From: REEB95 sp963785735
Lineage (GTDB): Bacteria; Pseudomonadota; Alphaproteobacteria; ATCC43930; CGMCC-115725
NCBI GenBank assembly: GCA_963785735.1
Contig: CAWAWJ010000001.1
Location: 868,001 to 932,000 of the forward strand
Length of the DNA: 64,000 nt
Direction of reading: 5' to 3'
The position numbers were made by a program, and so were the translations under genes. This document shows, piece after piece, positions 27,423 to 36,431 of this stretch; position 1 is the stretch's first letter, and each line of letters begins with the position of its first letter. Below the pieces are notes generated by a model. The model saw only the letters and a program-made list of their open reading frames with translations, had not been told where the DNA came from and made no database searches.

Positions 27423-27935
27423 ATGACGCGTTCGATTGCGCGGGGCCGATACGCGCCGCGGAACGGTTATGGCCGTTTCGCGCGCGCCGGAGAGTTGGAG
27501 AGAAGAGAGGTTTTGGTTTTGCGTTCCTTGAAATCCGCGAACGGGCCGCCCCATCCGTTCGATTGCCATGTCGGCCGCCGCATCCGGCTGCGCCGCGCCC
27601 AATTGGGATTGAGCCAGGGCGATCTCGGCGCGCGCATCGGCGTGTCCTTCCAGGCGGTGCAGAAATACGAATCGGGATCGATCCGCATCTCCGCGAGCCG
27701 GCTTTACGAAGTGTCGCGGGCGCTCGAGGCCGCGCCCGGCTTTTTCTTCGCGGAATATCCCGGCGGCGAGGCGCATGACGAGGGTGCCGAGGAAGCGAAG
27801 GCGGCGCTCGACCGGCGCGAGACCCTGTCGCTGGTGCGCGGATATTACGGCATCCGCGACAAGGATCTCCAGGCCGAGATATTGCGGCTGATCGCGCGGC
27901 TCGGAAGCCGCGAAGGGGCGCCGGAGAACTCCTGA
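27423..27935 (+). CDS. XRE-family transcriptional regulator
   Basis: The reliable part begins near residue 45: GRRIRLRRAQLGLSQGDLGARIGVSFQAVQKYESGS, a full XRE helix-turn-helix of the type common in alphaproteobacteria, followed by a short helical C-terminal region (ETLSLVRGYYGIRDKDLQAEIL). The first ~30 residues look like non-native sequence, so a TTG or GTG start near 27510 may be real. Target unknown. Confidence 0.75.
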   Translation: MTRSIARGRYAPRNGYGRFARAGELERREVLVLRSLKSANGPPHPFDCHVGRRIRLRRAQLGLSQGDLGARIGVSFQAVQKYESGSIRISASRLYEVSRALEAAPGFFFAEYPGGEAHDEGAEEAKAALDRRETLSLVRGYYGIRDKDLQAEILRLIARLGSREGAPENS

Positions 27936-27995
27936 GCCGCCCTTAGCCTCAAGCCTTGCTTCGGGGCGGGGCTCCTGCTTTAAGATGCGCCCGAC

Positions 27996-28346
27996 ATGGC
28001 GCCCAAGCACAACCCGCTCAATCTCAATCCGCTCCAGCTCAAAACCCTGACCCTGCTTCAGGCGCTGGCGCGCATTCCCGAAAACAGCCGTCCCGAGGGG
28101 GGCGACGGCGATCTTCTGGTCGGCAGCACGCCCGCGCCGCATGGCGATCATTTCCATCTGGGCGGCGCGGTGGTGATGACCAAGGACGCGACCGGCCTCC
28201 AAAACCGCGCGGTGTGGGTGGCGCTCGAGCGCAAGGGGCTGATCAAGGCGACGCATTTCCCCCAGGCCGTCATCATGACCAAGGCCGGCCTCGCCTATGA
28301 CACCAGCCAGATGGCCTCGATCCTGCACGGCGCCGCCGGCCACTAG
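27996..28346 (+). CDS. Conserved hypothetical protein, 116 residues
   Basis: Soluble protein without signal or membrane segments. A helical opening (HNPLNLNPLQLKTLTLLQAL) is followed by a compact mixed region with repeated HFHLGGAVVMTKDAT and FPQAVIMTKAGLAYDT. I do not recognise a named domain. It has normal high-GC codon use and sits between a regulator and the ars operon, so a core gene is likely. Confidence 0.65.
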   Translation: MAPKHNPLNLNPLQLKTLTLLQALARIPENSRPEGGDGDLLVGSTPAPHGDHFHLGGAVVMTKDATGLQNRAVWVALERKGLIKATHFPQAVIMTKAGLAYDTSQMASILHGAAGH

Positions 28347-28358
28347 ACCGCGATCGCC

Positions 28359-29066
28359 TCAGGCCGGTTCGTGAACAAGGCGCAATAGCGGCAACGCCAA
28401 AAGCAGTCCTACGCCTTGCGCGAGCATGAAACCCGGCGCATCGGCCAACCGGATGCCGGCGAAGGTATCGGTCAGCGAACGGGCGAGCGTTACGGCGGGA
28501 TTGGCGAACGAGGTCGAGGACGTGAACCAGTAAGCGCCGGTGATGTACGCCGCGACGGCCAATGCCGTCACTGGCGGCGGGGACTTGCGGCATCCCCAAA
28601 TCACCGCCAGCAAGCCGAATGTGGCGACGATCTCGCCGAGCCATTGTCCGGGTCCGGTTCTGACGCGGTGGCTCAATTGAATGACCGGCAGTTCGAACAT
28701 CAGATGCGCGATAAAGACGCCGGCGATGGCGCCCGCGAACTGCGCGGCGATATAGGCCATCGCGACGCGCCAGCGAAGGCCGCCGGTCAGCGCCGCCGCC
28801 AGCGTCACGGCCGGGTTCATATGGGCGCCGGAATGCGGGCCGAAAGCCAGGATCAAGGCCAGCAGCCCCATGCCGGTCGCGATCGCATTCGCCAGCAGCG
28901 CAACCGCCACGTTCCCGCCGCTCAATCGCTCGGCCATGATGCCCGAGCCCACAATGGCGATGAGGAGAAACCCGGTGGCGACGCCTTCGAAAGCGGCAAG
29001 CCGCAGAACCGGAAAATCGCGCCGCGGAACTTCAGACCGGGTAGTGATTTTCAGATTGGCGGTCAC
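28359..29066 (-). CDS. aqpS: Aquaporin-family channel, probable arsenite channel AqpS
   Basis: The 235-residue MIP-family channel has two NPA half-helices, MNPAVT and FANPAVT, and about six membrane segments. Its start overlaps the arsC stop by four bases. In Sinorhizobium meliloti an arsR-aqpS-arsC operon uses AqpS to let arsenite leave the cell by diffusion; the gene content here matches, with order arsR-arsC-aqpS and no arsB or acr3 pump. Confidence 0.88.
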   Translation of the reverse strand: MTANLKITTRSEVPRRDFPVLRLAAFEGVATGFLLIAIVGSGIMAERLSGGNVAVALLANAIATGMGLLALILAFGPHSGAHMNPAVTLAAALTGGLRWRVAMAYIAAQFAGAIAGVFIAHLMFELPVIQLSHRVRTGPGQWLGEIVATFGLLAVIWGCRKSPPPVTALAVAAYITGAYWFTSSTSFANPAVTLARSLTDTFAGIRLADAPGFMLAQGVGLLLALPLLRLVHEPA

Positions 29067-29584
29067 GATGCGGCGTCTTCGGCCGTGTCGGGACGAATGC
29101 GCCCGATCCGGTCGGTCTCGCGCTTCAAGGCGAGCCGGTCCAGCTTGTCGAAGGGCAGCGCCAGGAACAGCTTGATGCGCGCGTCGAGGCGGTTATAGGC
29201 ATCGCGGAAAGCCGCGATTTTCTGCGCTTCGGTTCCTTCGGCGGCGGCCGGATCGGGCACGCCCCAATGGGCGGTTATCGGCTGTCCCGGCCAGATGGGG
29301 CAGGTCTCGGCCGCCGCCTGGTCGCACACCGTGAAGACGAAATCCATCTGCGGCGCTTCGGGCTTGGCGAACTCGTTCCAGCTCTTGGATCGCAATCCTT
29401 CGGTCGGCAGGCGCATGGAACGCAGCAGGCCGAGCGTCAGCTTATGGACATCGCCCTTGGGCTGGCTTCCCGCGCTATAGGCGCGGAAGCGGCCCTTGCC
29501 CCAATGGTTGAGCAAGACCTCGCCGAGGATGCTGCGCGCGGAGTTTCCAGTGCACAGGAAGAGGACGTTGAGGATACGGGTCAT
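29063..29584 (-). CDS. arsC: Arsenate reductase, low-molecular-weight phosphatase type
   Basis: I set the start at 29584 (MTRILNVLFL), where ATGA overlaps the arsR stop. The 173-residue protein has the LMW-PTP loop FLCTGNSARS with the catalytic Cys, and DFVFTVCDQAAAETCP near the C-terminal half, typical of thioredoxin- or glutaredoxin-linked ArsC enzymes that reduce arsenate to arsenite. The product then leaves through the aquaporin encoded next. Confidence 0.92.
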   Translation of the reverse strand: MTRILNVLFLCTGNSARSILGEVLLNHWGKGRFRAYSAGSQPKGDVHKLTLGLLRSMRLPTEGLRSKSWNEFAKPEAPQMDFVFTVCDQAAAETCPIWPGQPITAHWGVPDPAAAEGTEAQKIAAFRDAYNRLDARIKLFLALPFDKLDRLALKRETDRIGRIRPDTAEDAAS

Positions 29585-29940
29585 GCCGAGCGCCGTTGCG
29601 GGCGCGCGGGTTTGGCGGCGAGCGCGGGCTTGCAGGCGGGCGCGCAGGAATCCTTGTCCCCGCCGCAACAATTTTCGGTGAGATAGGACACCAGCCCGTT
29701 CATCGCCGCGAAATCCGTGGCGTAGAAAAGCTGGCGGCCGAGGCGGCGCTGGGTGACGAGGCCGGCATGCAGCAATTGCTGGAGGTGAAAGGTGAGGGAG
29801 GAAGGCGGCACGCCGATCCGGTCCGCGATCTCCCCGGCCGAAAGCCCATCGGGTCCGCGCTGCACCAGCATGCGGTACACCGCCAGCCGATGCTCATGGG
29901 CAATCGCATTGAGCGCCGCCACCGCCTTGTCCGCTTTCAT
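29581..29940 (-). CDS. arsR: ArsR-family repressor
   Basis: I place the start at the ATG at 29940 because the bases just before it read GGAGGCGGGA, an ideal Shine-Dalgarno. The 119-residue winged-helix protein shows the ArsR fold (LSAGEIADRIGVPPSSLTFHLQQLLHAGLVTQRRLG). The C-terminus has CCGGDKDSC and a further Cys, possible arsenite ligands. It represses the arsR-arsC-aqpS operon, probably at the inverted repeat at 29956-29979. Confidence 0.9.
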   Translation of the reverse strand: MKADKAVAALNAIAHEHRLAVYRMLVQRGPDGLSAGEIADRIGVPPSSLTFHLQQLLHAGLVTQRRLGRQLFYATDFAAMNGLVSYLTENCCGGDKDSCAPACKPALAAKPARPQRRSA

Positions 29941-29955
29941 TCCCGCCTCCAATGT

Positions 29956-29979
29956 TACGACTTTACTCGTAATATCGTA
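29956..29979. promoter_or_regulatory. Candidate ArsR operator
   Basis: TACGA and TCGTA form an inverted repeat with 14 bases between, in an AT-rich patch 16 bases upstream of the arsR start codon. ArsR proteins bind short imperfect dyads at their own promoter. Site seen, role inferred. Confidence 0.5.
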
Positions 29980-30061
29980 TGAAGGGGGCGCCGTGTCAAT
30001 CCTGTTTTTAGGGAAGCCGAAGGGGACTCAACTCCGGCCTAGTCCAATGGGGGTTTCGGCT

Positions 30062-30964
30062 TCACCAGCGGAACTGGGCCATGGCCGCGGCCGGCGCGAG
30101 CCCCGCCGCCGCGGCCGCCCTTTCGATGCGCGCCGGATTGAGCGCCCCTTTCGCGCCCCCCGGCGCCGCGCCGAATTCGCGCGCGCGGATGCCGAACTCC
30201 TCGGCATGGATGCCGCTCGCCACCAGCACGCTGTCGATTCCCGCCACCTTGGCGCCGGCGATGTCGGTGCGCAAAGAGTCGCCCACCGCCAGGATGCGCT
30301 TGCGGTCCGCGATGCCGAGGAGATCGAAACAGGTCTCATAGACCGAGAGATAGGGCTTCCCGTGCCAGCGCACCCGCCCGCCGATCTGCTCGTAATACTC
30401 CGCCATCGCCCCGGCGCAGATGCTGCGCCGCCCCTGATGCATCACCACCAGATCGGCATTGGCGCAGACCATGGGCAGATCGCGCTGGCGGGCGGCTTTC
30501 AATATGGGCTCGAAGGGCGCCAAGCTTTCCTCCCAATCCGCCGGGCCCACCGCCAGAACGAATTCCGCCCGCGCCATGTCCTCCACCCGCTCCAGATCGA
30601 GTCCAACCATCAAGGGATCGTCGCGCGGAGGCCCGATGAAATAGCAGCGCCGCCCGAGCGATCGAAAAAACGGATCGTCGCGGTTCGCCAGATGCCGCCA
30701 CGCCTCCTCGCCCGAGGAATGGATTCCGCCGTAGAGATCGCGCGGAATGCCGATCTCGGCCACGCGCTTTGCCACCATCTCCGCCCGGCGCGGCGCATTG
30801 GACAGCACCACCGTTCGCTTGCCCGCCGATTTGAGCCGGGTCAGCGCATCGATCGTGCCGGGAAAAGGGCGGCTTCCGTCATGGAGCACGCCCCAGAGAT
30901 CGAGGATGAAGCCGTCATAATTGCCTGCGACCTCGCCCAGGCCCGAAATGATCCGCAAGCTCAT
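30062..30964 (-). CDS. TIGR01459-family HAD-IIA hydrolase
   Basis: The 300-residue protein has HAD motif I ILDLWGVLHDG, motif II VVLSNAPRR, and motif III/IV KPYLSVYE and ILAVGDSLRTDIAGA. HAD-IIA proteins are sugar-phosphate or nucleotide phosphatases; the TIGR01459 branch is typical of alphaproteobacteria and has no proven substrate. Its start overlaps the pyrD stop by four bases, so the two are cotranslated. Confidence 0.88.
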   Translation of the reverse strand: MSLRIISGLGEVAGNYDGFILDLWGVLHDGSRPFPGTIDALTRLKSAGKRTVVLSNAPRRAEMVAKRVAEIGIPRDLYGGIHSSGEEAWRHLANRDDPFFRSLGRRCYFIGPPRDDPLMVGLDLERVEDMARAEFVLAVGPADWEESLAPFEPILKAARQRDLPMVCANADLVVMHQGRRSICAGAMAEYYEQIGGRVRWHGKPYLSVYETCFDLLGIADRKRILAVGDSLRTDIAGAKVAGIDSVLVASGIHAEEFGIRAREFGAAPGGAKGALNPARIERAAAAAGLAPAAAMAQFRW

Positions 30965-32019
30965 GATTTATCCGCGCCCACCGCCTCGGCCGCGTGTTTG
31001 AACCCGTCGCGCTTCAACAATTCCGCGAGTTCGCTTTTGATGCGCGCGACGAGGCCCAGCCCTTCATAGGTCAAGGCGGTGTAAAGCTGCACCAGGCTCG
31101 CCCCGGCGCGGATCTTGGCATAGGCATCGTCTCCCGAGGAAATCCCGCCGACGCCCACCAAGGGGATACGCCCGCCGGTCAGTTGCCGCATCTCGGCCAA
31201 GAGCGCGGTCGAGGGCGCGAGCAGCGGCTGGCCGCTCAAGCCGCCCGCCTCGCGCGCGAATTTACTTTTCAATTCCGCGGGTCTCGCCACCGTAGTGTTG
31301 GCGATGATGAGCCCGTCGATGGCGGATTCGAGCGCCGCCTCGGCGATGCCTTCGCGCTCTTGGGGCGTCAGATCGGGCGCGATCTTCAACAAGAGCGGCG
31401 GCGGGCGTTTCGGCGCCGCCTTGGCGCGGGCGGCTTTGAGCCGGGCGATCAGCGCCACCAGCAAATCCTTTCTTTGCAACGCGCGCAGTCCCGGCGTGTT
31501 GGGCGAGGAGACGTTGACCGTCAAATAATCGGCCAAGGGCGCCAAGCGCGCAACCCCGGCCACGTAATCCGCCGCCGCGTCCTGGCTGTCGCGGTTCCGG
31601 CCGATATTGGCGCCGGTGATTCCGGCTTGGCCTTTTCGCGCTTCGAGCCGCGCCGCCACGGCGTCCAAACCTTCGCTATTAAATCCCAGGCGGTTGATGA
31701 CCGCGCGGTCCTCTTTGAGGCGGAACACGCGCGGCTTGGGATTGCCCGCCTGATGGCGCGGCGTCACCGTGCCGATTTCGACAAAACCGAAACCGAGCCC
31801 CAGCATCGCATCCGGAACCTCGGCATGCTTGTCGAAACCCGCGGCCAGCCCGACCGGATTGGGAAAGCTCATTCCCCAAAGCTTCGTCTGAAGGCTTCGC
31901 GGGTCGGGCGCGGGCGCGCGCGCGCCCATGAGACGCAAGGCGAGAATGCTCGCGCGATGCGCCGTCTCGGGCGGCAGCGCTTGGAGCAAGGGAAGCGCCA
32001 GATCGGGCAGGGAGGTCAT
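30961..32019 (-). CDS. pyrD: Dihydroorotate dehydrogenase (quinone), class 2
   Basis: I chose the ATG at 32019 (MTSLPDLALPLLQALPPE), preceded by GGGAGG. The 352-residue protein begins with the amphipathic helix that docks class 2 enzymes to the membrane, then FPNPVGLAAGFDK, the catalytic-loop NVSSPNTPGLR and the FMN-binding LVGVGGISSGDDA. It oxidises dihydroorotate in pyrimidine synthesis and passes electrons to quinone. Confidence 0.95.
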   Translation of the reverse strand: MTSLPDLALPLLQALPPETAHRASILALRLMGARAPAPDPRSLQTKLWGMSFPNPVGLAAGFDKHAEVPDAMLGLGFGFVEIGTVTPRHQAGNPKPRVFRLKEDRAVINRLGFNSEGLDAVAARLEARKGQAGITGANIGRNRDSQDAAADYVAGVARLAPLADYLTVNVSSPNTPGLRALQRKDLLVALIARLKAARAKAAPKRPPPLLLKIAPDLTPQEREGIAEAALESAIDGLIIANTTVARPAELKSKFAREAGGLSGQPLLAPSTALLAEMRQLTGGRIPLVGVGGISSGDDAYAKIRAGASLVQLYTALTYEGLGLVARIKSELAELLKRDGFKHAAEAVGADKS

Positions 32020-32117
32020 GAGCGGCGGCACGCTAAGCAATATTGGCTTGCGCCACAAGGGCGGTTTACGCCTCTCTCCTCGTCACCCTCGTTTTCGCGG
32101 GAATGACGGTGAGCTGG

Positions 32118-34003
32118 TTATTGCGGCGGCGGCTCGCCGCCATTCCCGCCGAAAAGCGACTTGAGCGGCCCCATGTAATCGGGGTGGAAGGCGAGATCGT
32201 CCCACGGGCCGTCGATGTCCACCGGCACGGCCAATCCGATCACCTTGGGCGTGAGACGGTAGACGACGCGCCGGCGCGGCAAATCCACCGTGCCCGCGCC
32301 AATGACCGGCAGATCGGCGGAGGTGAGCTTCAAATCCTTGCTCGTCAGCACGCCGTTGGTGATGACAAAGCTCGCGTCGAACCGGTCGAACTCGGTCTTG
32401 TCGCCGCCGCCGGCGAGGCCGAACGTCAGAATCTTGGTCGCGGTGTGGACGGTGTCGAGAATCTCGACGCCCTCTATCGCGCCCCGGTCGAGATGGACCG
32501 ATCCCTTGCCGGTGAGCGAGGATGCGATGTCGCGCTGGCTGCGCCCGTGACCCGCCACTTCCATGTCGAGGCTCGCCGGGCCCGACAGCACGGTGATCCC
32601 GCCCGCGTCCTTGAGCAGCAAGAGCAGATTCACGTTCCGGAGATCGAACTGCTCCGAAATCGCCGGCACGCGGCCCGATCCGTCGATCGCCACCTTGCCT
32701 TCGCCCGCGCCGCCGTAAAGCGCGAGCCTGGTCAGGGACGCGGTCAAGAGCCCGTCCTTCAATTGAAGATTGAGCGCGCTCTCGCCCACGGAAATATTGT
32801 GATAGCGGATCGAGCCGGTGCCGAGCTCGAAATACACGTCCGCCAATTTCATCAGCGACAAATCGATGGGCGCGTCGCTCCAATCCTGGCCGGCTCGGGG
32901 GAGTCGCTGCCCGCCGTCGCGGCCTGTGGCGCCGCCTCGTTGCCGGCCGGCCCGAGATAGGGATTAAGGTCGAGATCCTTCAGCACCAGGCTGCCGCGCA
33001 CGTCGGGCCGGGCGCCCGCATTGTCATAGGTGATTTGACCCGCGCCCTTGATCGCGTCGAGATCGACCTCCGCCTTGCCGAAACTATAGGTGTCGCCCGC
33101 GACGTCGAGCGTGCCCTTGATCGAAAACCGTCCGAGCCCGGTGCCCTGTCCGTTGATGGGAATGCCGCTCCATTTGGCGAAGCCGCGCAAGGAGGGGACG
33201 ATCAGGCTCACGTCGCCCGACAATTTGGGCTCGGGCTCGCCCACGCCCGAACCCGAGAAATCGAAATGCACCGGGTTCGAGGTGATGTGGAGCTCGATCC
33301 CGCTCGGGCTGCCGCCCTCGAAGGCGCCGGGCCGCGAAATCGCGTAATCGAAATAGACCGTCTCGTGGTTCCAGGTCGCGTTGCCGTCGGCGGTCAAGGG
33401 CCGGTCGAGCCCTTCCATGGCGAATTTCACGTCGATATCGGAGGCGTTCCATTCCTGTCCGCTGCGCGCGTCGTAATAGCTCACGCTGCCGTTCTTGATC
33501 TCGAAACCGGTCAGATGGAACCGGTTCAAGAGCGCGATCAGATCGCCGATATCGTGGTTGGCGGGCGCGGCTTTTCCGGGCCCGGGGGATGGCGGCTTCT
33601 CGCCCACGCCCAGCTGCCAATTGGGCCGCCCTTTCTTGTCGACCTCGAGCGCGATTTCCGGTTGGTCGAGCACGAAGCCGGTGATCTCGATCCGGCCTTC
33701 GAGCAGCGGCTTGAGCCTGATCTTGATGTCGAGCGATTTGAGCGTGGCCATGCGCGACGCGACCCCGTCCGTGGCGTTGGCGAAGGACACGTCCTCGGCC
33801 GAGAGCGCCAGATCGGGCAGGAGATGGAAAGTGATCGGCCCGTCGATGCGGAATTCACGGCCCGTCGCGTTCTCGACAAGCGCGATCACCTGCGCGCGGT
33901 AAACGTTGCCTGAGATGAAGAACGGGATGGCGACCGCCACGGCCAGCAGCGCCGCCGCCAGGCCAAGCAAGGCTGCCACCCCAATGAGCAGCTTTCTCGT
34001 CAT
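32118..34003 (-). CDS. AsmA-family protein, frameshifted as sequenced
   Basis: Two frames on the minus strand form one AsmA-like protein of about 620 residues. The first (34003 down) has an N-terminal membrane anchor and AsmA domain (FRIDGPITFHLLPDLALSAE, LDIKIRLKPLLEG), then runs out of frame at RIGATRPSICR. Shifting one base near 32893-32905, in a run of five C, gives QDWSDAPIDLSLMKLAD, the usual start of the C-terminal AsmA repeat, and continues to 32118. AsmA proteins sit in the inner membrane with a large periplasmic part and affect lipid transport. Indel in a homopolymer suggests a sequencing error, but a true break cannot be excluded. Confidence 0.85.
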
Positions 34004-34077
34004 GGGCTCGATGCTAGGCGAAAAACCCGCCCGGCGACAGATGGCGCGACAGATGGGGCGGCGGATGCGGCATGGGA

Positions 34078-34112
34078 AACGAAAAGGGAGGCAAGCCCGC
34101 GGCCGCCTCCCT
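34078..34112 (-). terminator. Rho-independent terminator of the OmpA-like gene
   Basis: On the minus strand GGGAGGC and GCCTCCC form a stem with a GC-rich loop, followed by TTTTCGTTT, 24 bases after the stop codon at 34136. Confidence 0.7.
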
Positions 34113-34135
34113 GTCCGTCCGGTTTATCGGCGGGT

Positions 34136-35047
34136 TTACTGGATCGTGATCTCGGCCACGCGGTTGCGGGGCTCGCGCATGCCGTCGGCGGTCGGAACCG
34201 GCGGCTCGCGCTCGCCGACCCAACGTTCGTCGATGCGGCTGTTGGCGATGCCGTCCTTCTGCAGCTCGGCGCGGACCGCGTCGGAGCGGCGATGCGACAA
34301 GCCCATATTGTAGCCGTCGGTGCCGGAACGGTCGGCCTTGCCGATCAGCAGCACATGCGCGCCGGGTTCGCCATTGGCCGTGTTGGCGGCCTGTTGCACG
34401 ATCTGCACCGCCGTGGGCGTGAGCGTCGACATGTCGAACTCGAAATAGACATTGGCTGCCGAGGCGACCGCCACCGGCGCTCCGCCGAGCATGGCCATCA
34501 GGTCGTTATGGCACCGCCCGTTCATGCCCAATTCGAGGTTCCACTCGGTGTGCTCGACCCAGCAATCGAACATCACCTGGGCGTGCGCGGCCTGGTCGGG
34601 ATTGCTCGCGCGGTTGGCGTCGAGATAGCTCATCAGCCGCCCGCGGGTGCCGCTGATGATGTTGCGGTAGCCGGCCGGCAGGTTGGTGACGTCGTTCTGC
34701 ACGTCCCACGGCGTCGCGATCGCCCAGTTGGCGTCGTTCTCGGGCGGCACGCGCTTGCCGGCGTCGGCGGCGAGGCCCTTGCGCGCGAAATAATCGGCGT
34801 CGGCCATCTGCCTCTGGTTGTTGAGGAGCGAATTGGAGAATTCGGCGTAATGCTTGCCCAAATCCTGGTCGAACGGGCTCACGCCCGGGCTCGCTTGCGC
34901 CGCCTGGTCCTTCGGCACGCTCATCGACGATTCGATGTAGTTGCCGCGTAAACCGGGATTGTAGGACCAATTGGAACAGCCGGCCATCATAAGACCGGCG
35001 GTCATTACCATCCCATAACGGCAGGCGAATTTGCGGGCGCGGCTCAT
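34136..35047 (-). CDS. OmpA-family outer-membrane lipoprotein
   Basis: The start at 35047 (MSRARKFACRYG) has an AAGGAT Shine-Dalgarno. The 303-residue protein has a lipoprotein signal ending in the lipobox MMAGC. The C-terminal ~110 residues form an OmpA-like peptidoglycan-binding domain (YFEFDMSTLTPTAVQIVQQ, GKADRSGTDGYNMGLSHRRS, REPRNRVAEI). The middle region is helical and has no family I recognise. It tethers the outer membrane to the wall. A terminator follows at 34078-34112. Confidence 0.85.
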   Translation of the reverse strand: MSRARKFACRYGMVMTAGLMMAGCSNWSYNPGLRGNYIESSMSVPKDQAAQASPGVSPFDQDLGKHYAEFSNSLLNNQRQMADADYFARKGLAADAGKRVPPENDANWAIATPWDVQNDVTNLPAGYRNIISGTRGRLMSYLDANRASNPDQAAHAQVMFDCWVEHTEWNLELGMNGRCHNDLMAMLGGAPVAVASAANVYFEFDMSTLTPTAVQIVQQAANTANGEPGAHVLLIGKADRSGTDGYNMGLSHRRSDAVRAELQKDGIANSRIDERWVGEREPPVPTADGMREPRNRVAEITIQ

Positions 35048-35158
35048 GATTGTATCCTTGTTTCGGGGTTTCTGGATTCGAGGCGTTGACGGAATTCGCG
35101 GGAATTCGCGGGCCTGGGCCGCGAGCCTTTCGGGCCCGCGGCTCATGCCCGGACGGAT

Positions 35159-35446
35159 TTAGCGGATGTGGATATTGATGCCGGGCAAGTAAACGCCCGG
35201 GCCGTATACGACCGGCGGCGGCGCGTAATAAGGCGCGTAGACCACCGGGGGTGCGGCGTAATAGCCGCCGCCCCAGCAACAATCGCCGTGGCCGCGGTCG
35301 TATCCGCGGCGATCGTCGCCGTGGTGATAGTCGGCGCTGGCCGGCACGGCGAAGGCGCCGAGCGCGATGAGCGCGGAAAAGGCGAGCCCTGCCGCGAGCT
35401 TCGCCGGCAGGCGGCGTTTCGATGTGGTGTCGTTGATGCGGGTCAT
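35159..35446 (-). CDS. Small secreted Gly/Tyr/Pro-rich protein
   Basis: The 95-residue product has a signal peptide (LAAGLAFSALIALGAFAVPASA). The mature part is short and repetitive: HHGDDRRGYDRGHGDCCWGGG, then PPVVYAPYYAPPPVVYGPG and PGINIHIR. This pattern is common in small alphaproteobacterial envelope proteins of unknown role. Confidence 0.65.
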   Translation of the reverse strand: MTRINDTTSKRRLPAKLAAGLAFSALIALGAFAVPASADYHHGDDRRGYDRGHGDCCWGGGYYAAPPVVYAPYYAPPPVVYGPGVYLPGINIHIR

Positions 35447-35506
35447 TGCGACCTCCTCTGATAGGCGAAAATGATCGAGGCCGCGGTATGCGCGGCGCCG
35501 ACCGGA

Positions 35507-36037
35507 TTAGCTGTGCGACTTGGCGTGGTTGCGGCCGAAGCTCTGGAACACCTGGTCGGCGAGCTTCTGCTGCCCCGCGGGCATCGCGTTGTAGAGCGTG
35601 GTGAAGGACGAAATCAGGTTCTTCAGTCCGGCCACATGCGCCTGGGCGAATTTCTCGTAGGTCGCCAGATCGTCCACGGCGGTCATGTTTTGCGGCGGAG
35701 TCGTGTGGGTCGACGCGACCAGCTGGTCCATGGCGGCGGCGTTTTCGCGCATCGCCTGGGCCACGTTGTTCCAATTCGCGTCCTCGTCGGGGGTGATCAT
35801 CAACTGCTTGTGCAGGGCGGATATCCGCGTCTCGACGTTCTCGCCCTGGCTCTGGGCGGGGGCCGTGGCGGTCTGGTGCTGCGGCATGGTGGATTGGCTG
35901 AGCTGCATCGGCGCGCCGGCGCTGTCGGCGCGGGCGGCGTTGAGCGGGCTCATCAGCATGGTGGTGCCGAGCAAGGTCGCGATGGCGGCCGAGCGCAGCA
36001 AGGTGGAGGATTGGGCAAGACGGGTGAAGGATGACAT
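35507..36037 (-). CDS. Spy/CpxP-family periplasmic protein (LTXXQ type)
   Basis: The 176-residue product has a signal peptide (AAIATLLGTTMLMSPLNAARA). The mature part is helical with the LTXXQ-like pattern (RISALHKQLMITPDEDANWNNVAQAM, NLISSFTTLYNAMPAGQQKLADQVF). Spy-like proteins act as ATP-free chaperones in the periplasm during envelope stress. Its upstream region carries a promoter-like block shared with the 36432-36605 gene. Confidence 0.75.
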   Translation of the reverse strand: MSSFTRLAQSSTLLRSAAIATLLGTTMLMSPLNAARADSAGAPMQLSQSTMPQHQTATAPAQSQGENVETRISALHKQLMITPDEDANWNNVAQAMRENAAAMDQLVASTHTTPPQNMTAVDDLATYEKFAQAHVAGLKNLISSFTTLYNAMPAGQQKLADQVFQSFGRNHAKSHS

Positions 36038-36105
36038 GGCGGTTCCTCTTTCTGGAGTGTGGCGGCGCGGCGCCGCTTGTGAATGGCAAAATGGCTAAGA
36101 CCCGC

Positions 36106-36152
36106 ACCCTATGGCCCTTCACCGGCCCCGTCAGGCATCGGAATCTACTCAG
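36106..36152 (-). promoter_or_regulatory. Shared promoter-like block, copy 1 (Spy-like gene)
   Basis: Reading on the minus strand: CTGAGTAGATTCCGATGCC, then CTGAC, 17 bases, ATAGGGT. The last two elements have the spacing of a -35/-10 pair. The same arrangement, with the same 17-base gap, occurs at 36653-36698 upstream of another small gene. It lies 69 bases before the Spy-like start codon. Confidence 0.6.
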
Positions 36153-36254
36153 GGGCGGGGGCGGCGGCGGATGGCAACCAAGGCGAATTGAGGCGAAAAG
36201 CCGGAGAAGCTGGAGCCGGGAAAGGGGCGCGGCCCCGCGAAACCGGAGCCGGCG

Positions 36255-36425
36255 CTAGCTCTTGAGCGCGTCCTTCAATCCGCCGATGGCGTTTTGCACC
36301 TTGCCCGCAACCTTGTCGGCGCGGCCGTCGGATTGGAGCTTGGTGGAGCATATGGCCTTGCCCACCGCCAGCTTGGCCGAGCCCTTGATCTGTTTCGCCG
36401 ATCCCGCGATCCGGTCCTTGTCCAT
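36255..36425 (-). CDS. CsbD-family stress protein
   Basis: The 56-residue product reads MDKDRIAGSAKQIKGSAK and NAIGGLKDALKS, the standard CsbD repeat pattern of a small, charged, helical stress protein. It starts seven bases after the stop of the 36432-36605 gene and is probably its operon partner, expressed from the promoter at 36653-36698. CsbD-like genes are usually under general stress control. Confidence 0.85.
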   Translation of the reverse strand: MDKDRIAGSAKQIKGSAKLAVGKAICSTKLQSDGRADKVAGKVQNAIGGLKDALKS

Positions 36426-36431
36426 GGGGGT

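Noticed and set aside
35092..35113. GGAATTCGCG repeated twice near the OmpA-like gene
   Set aside because: Only two adjacent 10-bp copies; too short and GC-rich to support a function.
34506..36122. 538-codon minus-strand frame across three small genes
   Set aside because: It is out of frame with the OmpA-like, secreted and Spy-like genes, which have signal peptides and family motifs; it reads as Arg/Pro-rich low-complexity sequence.
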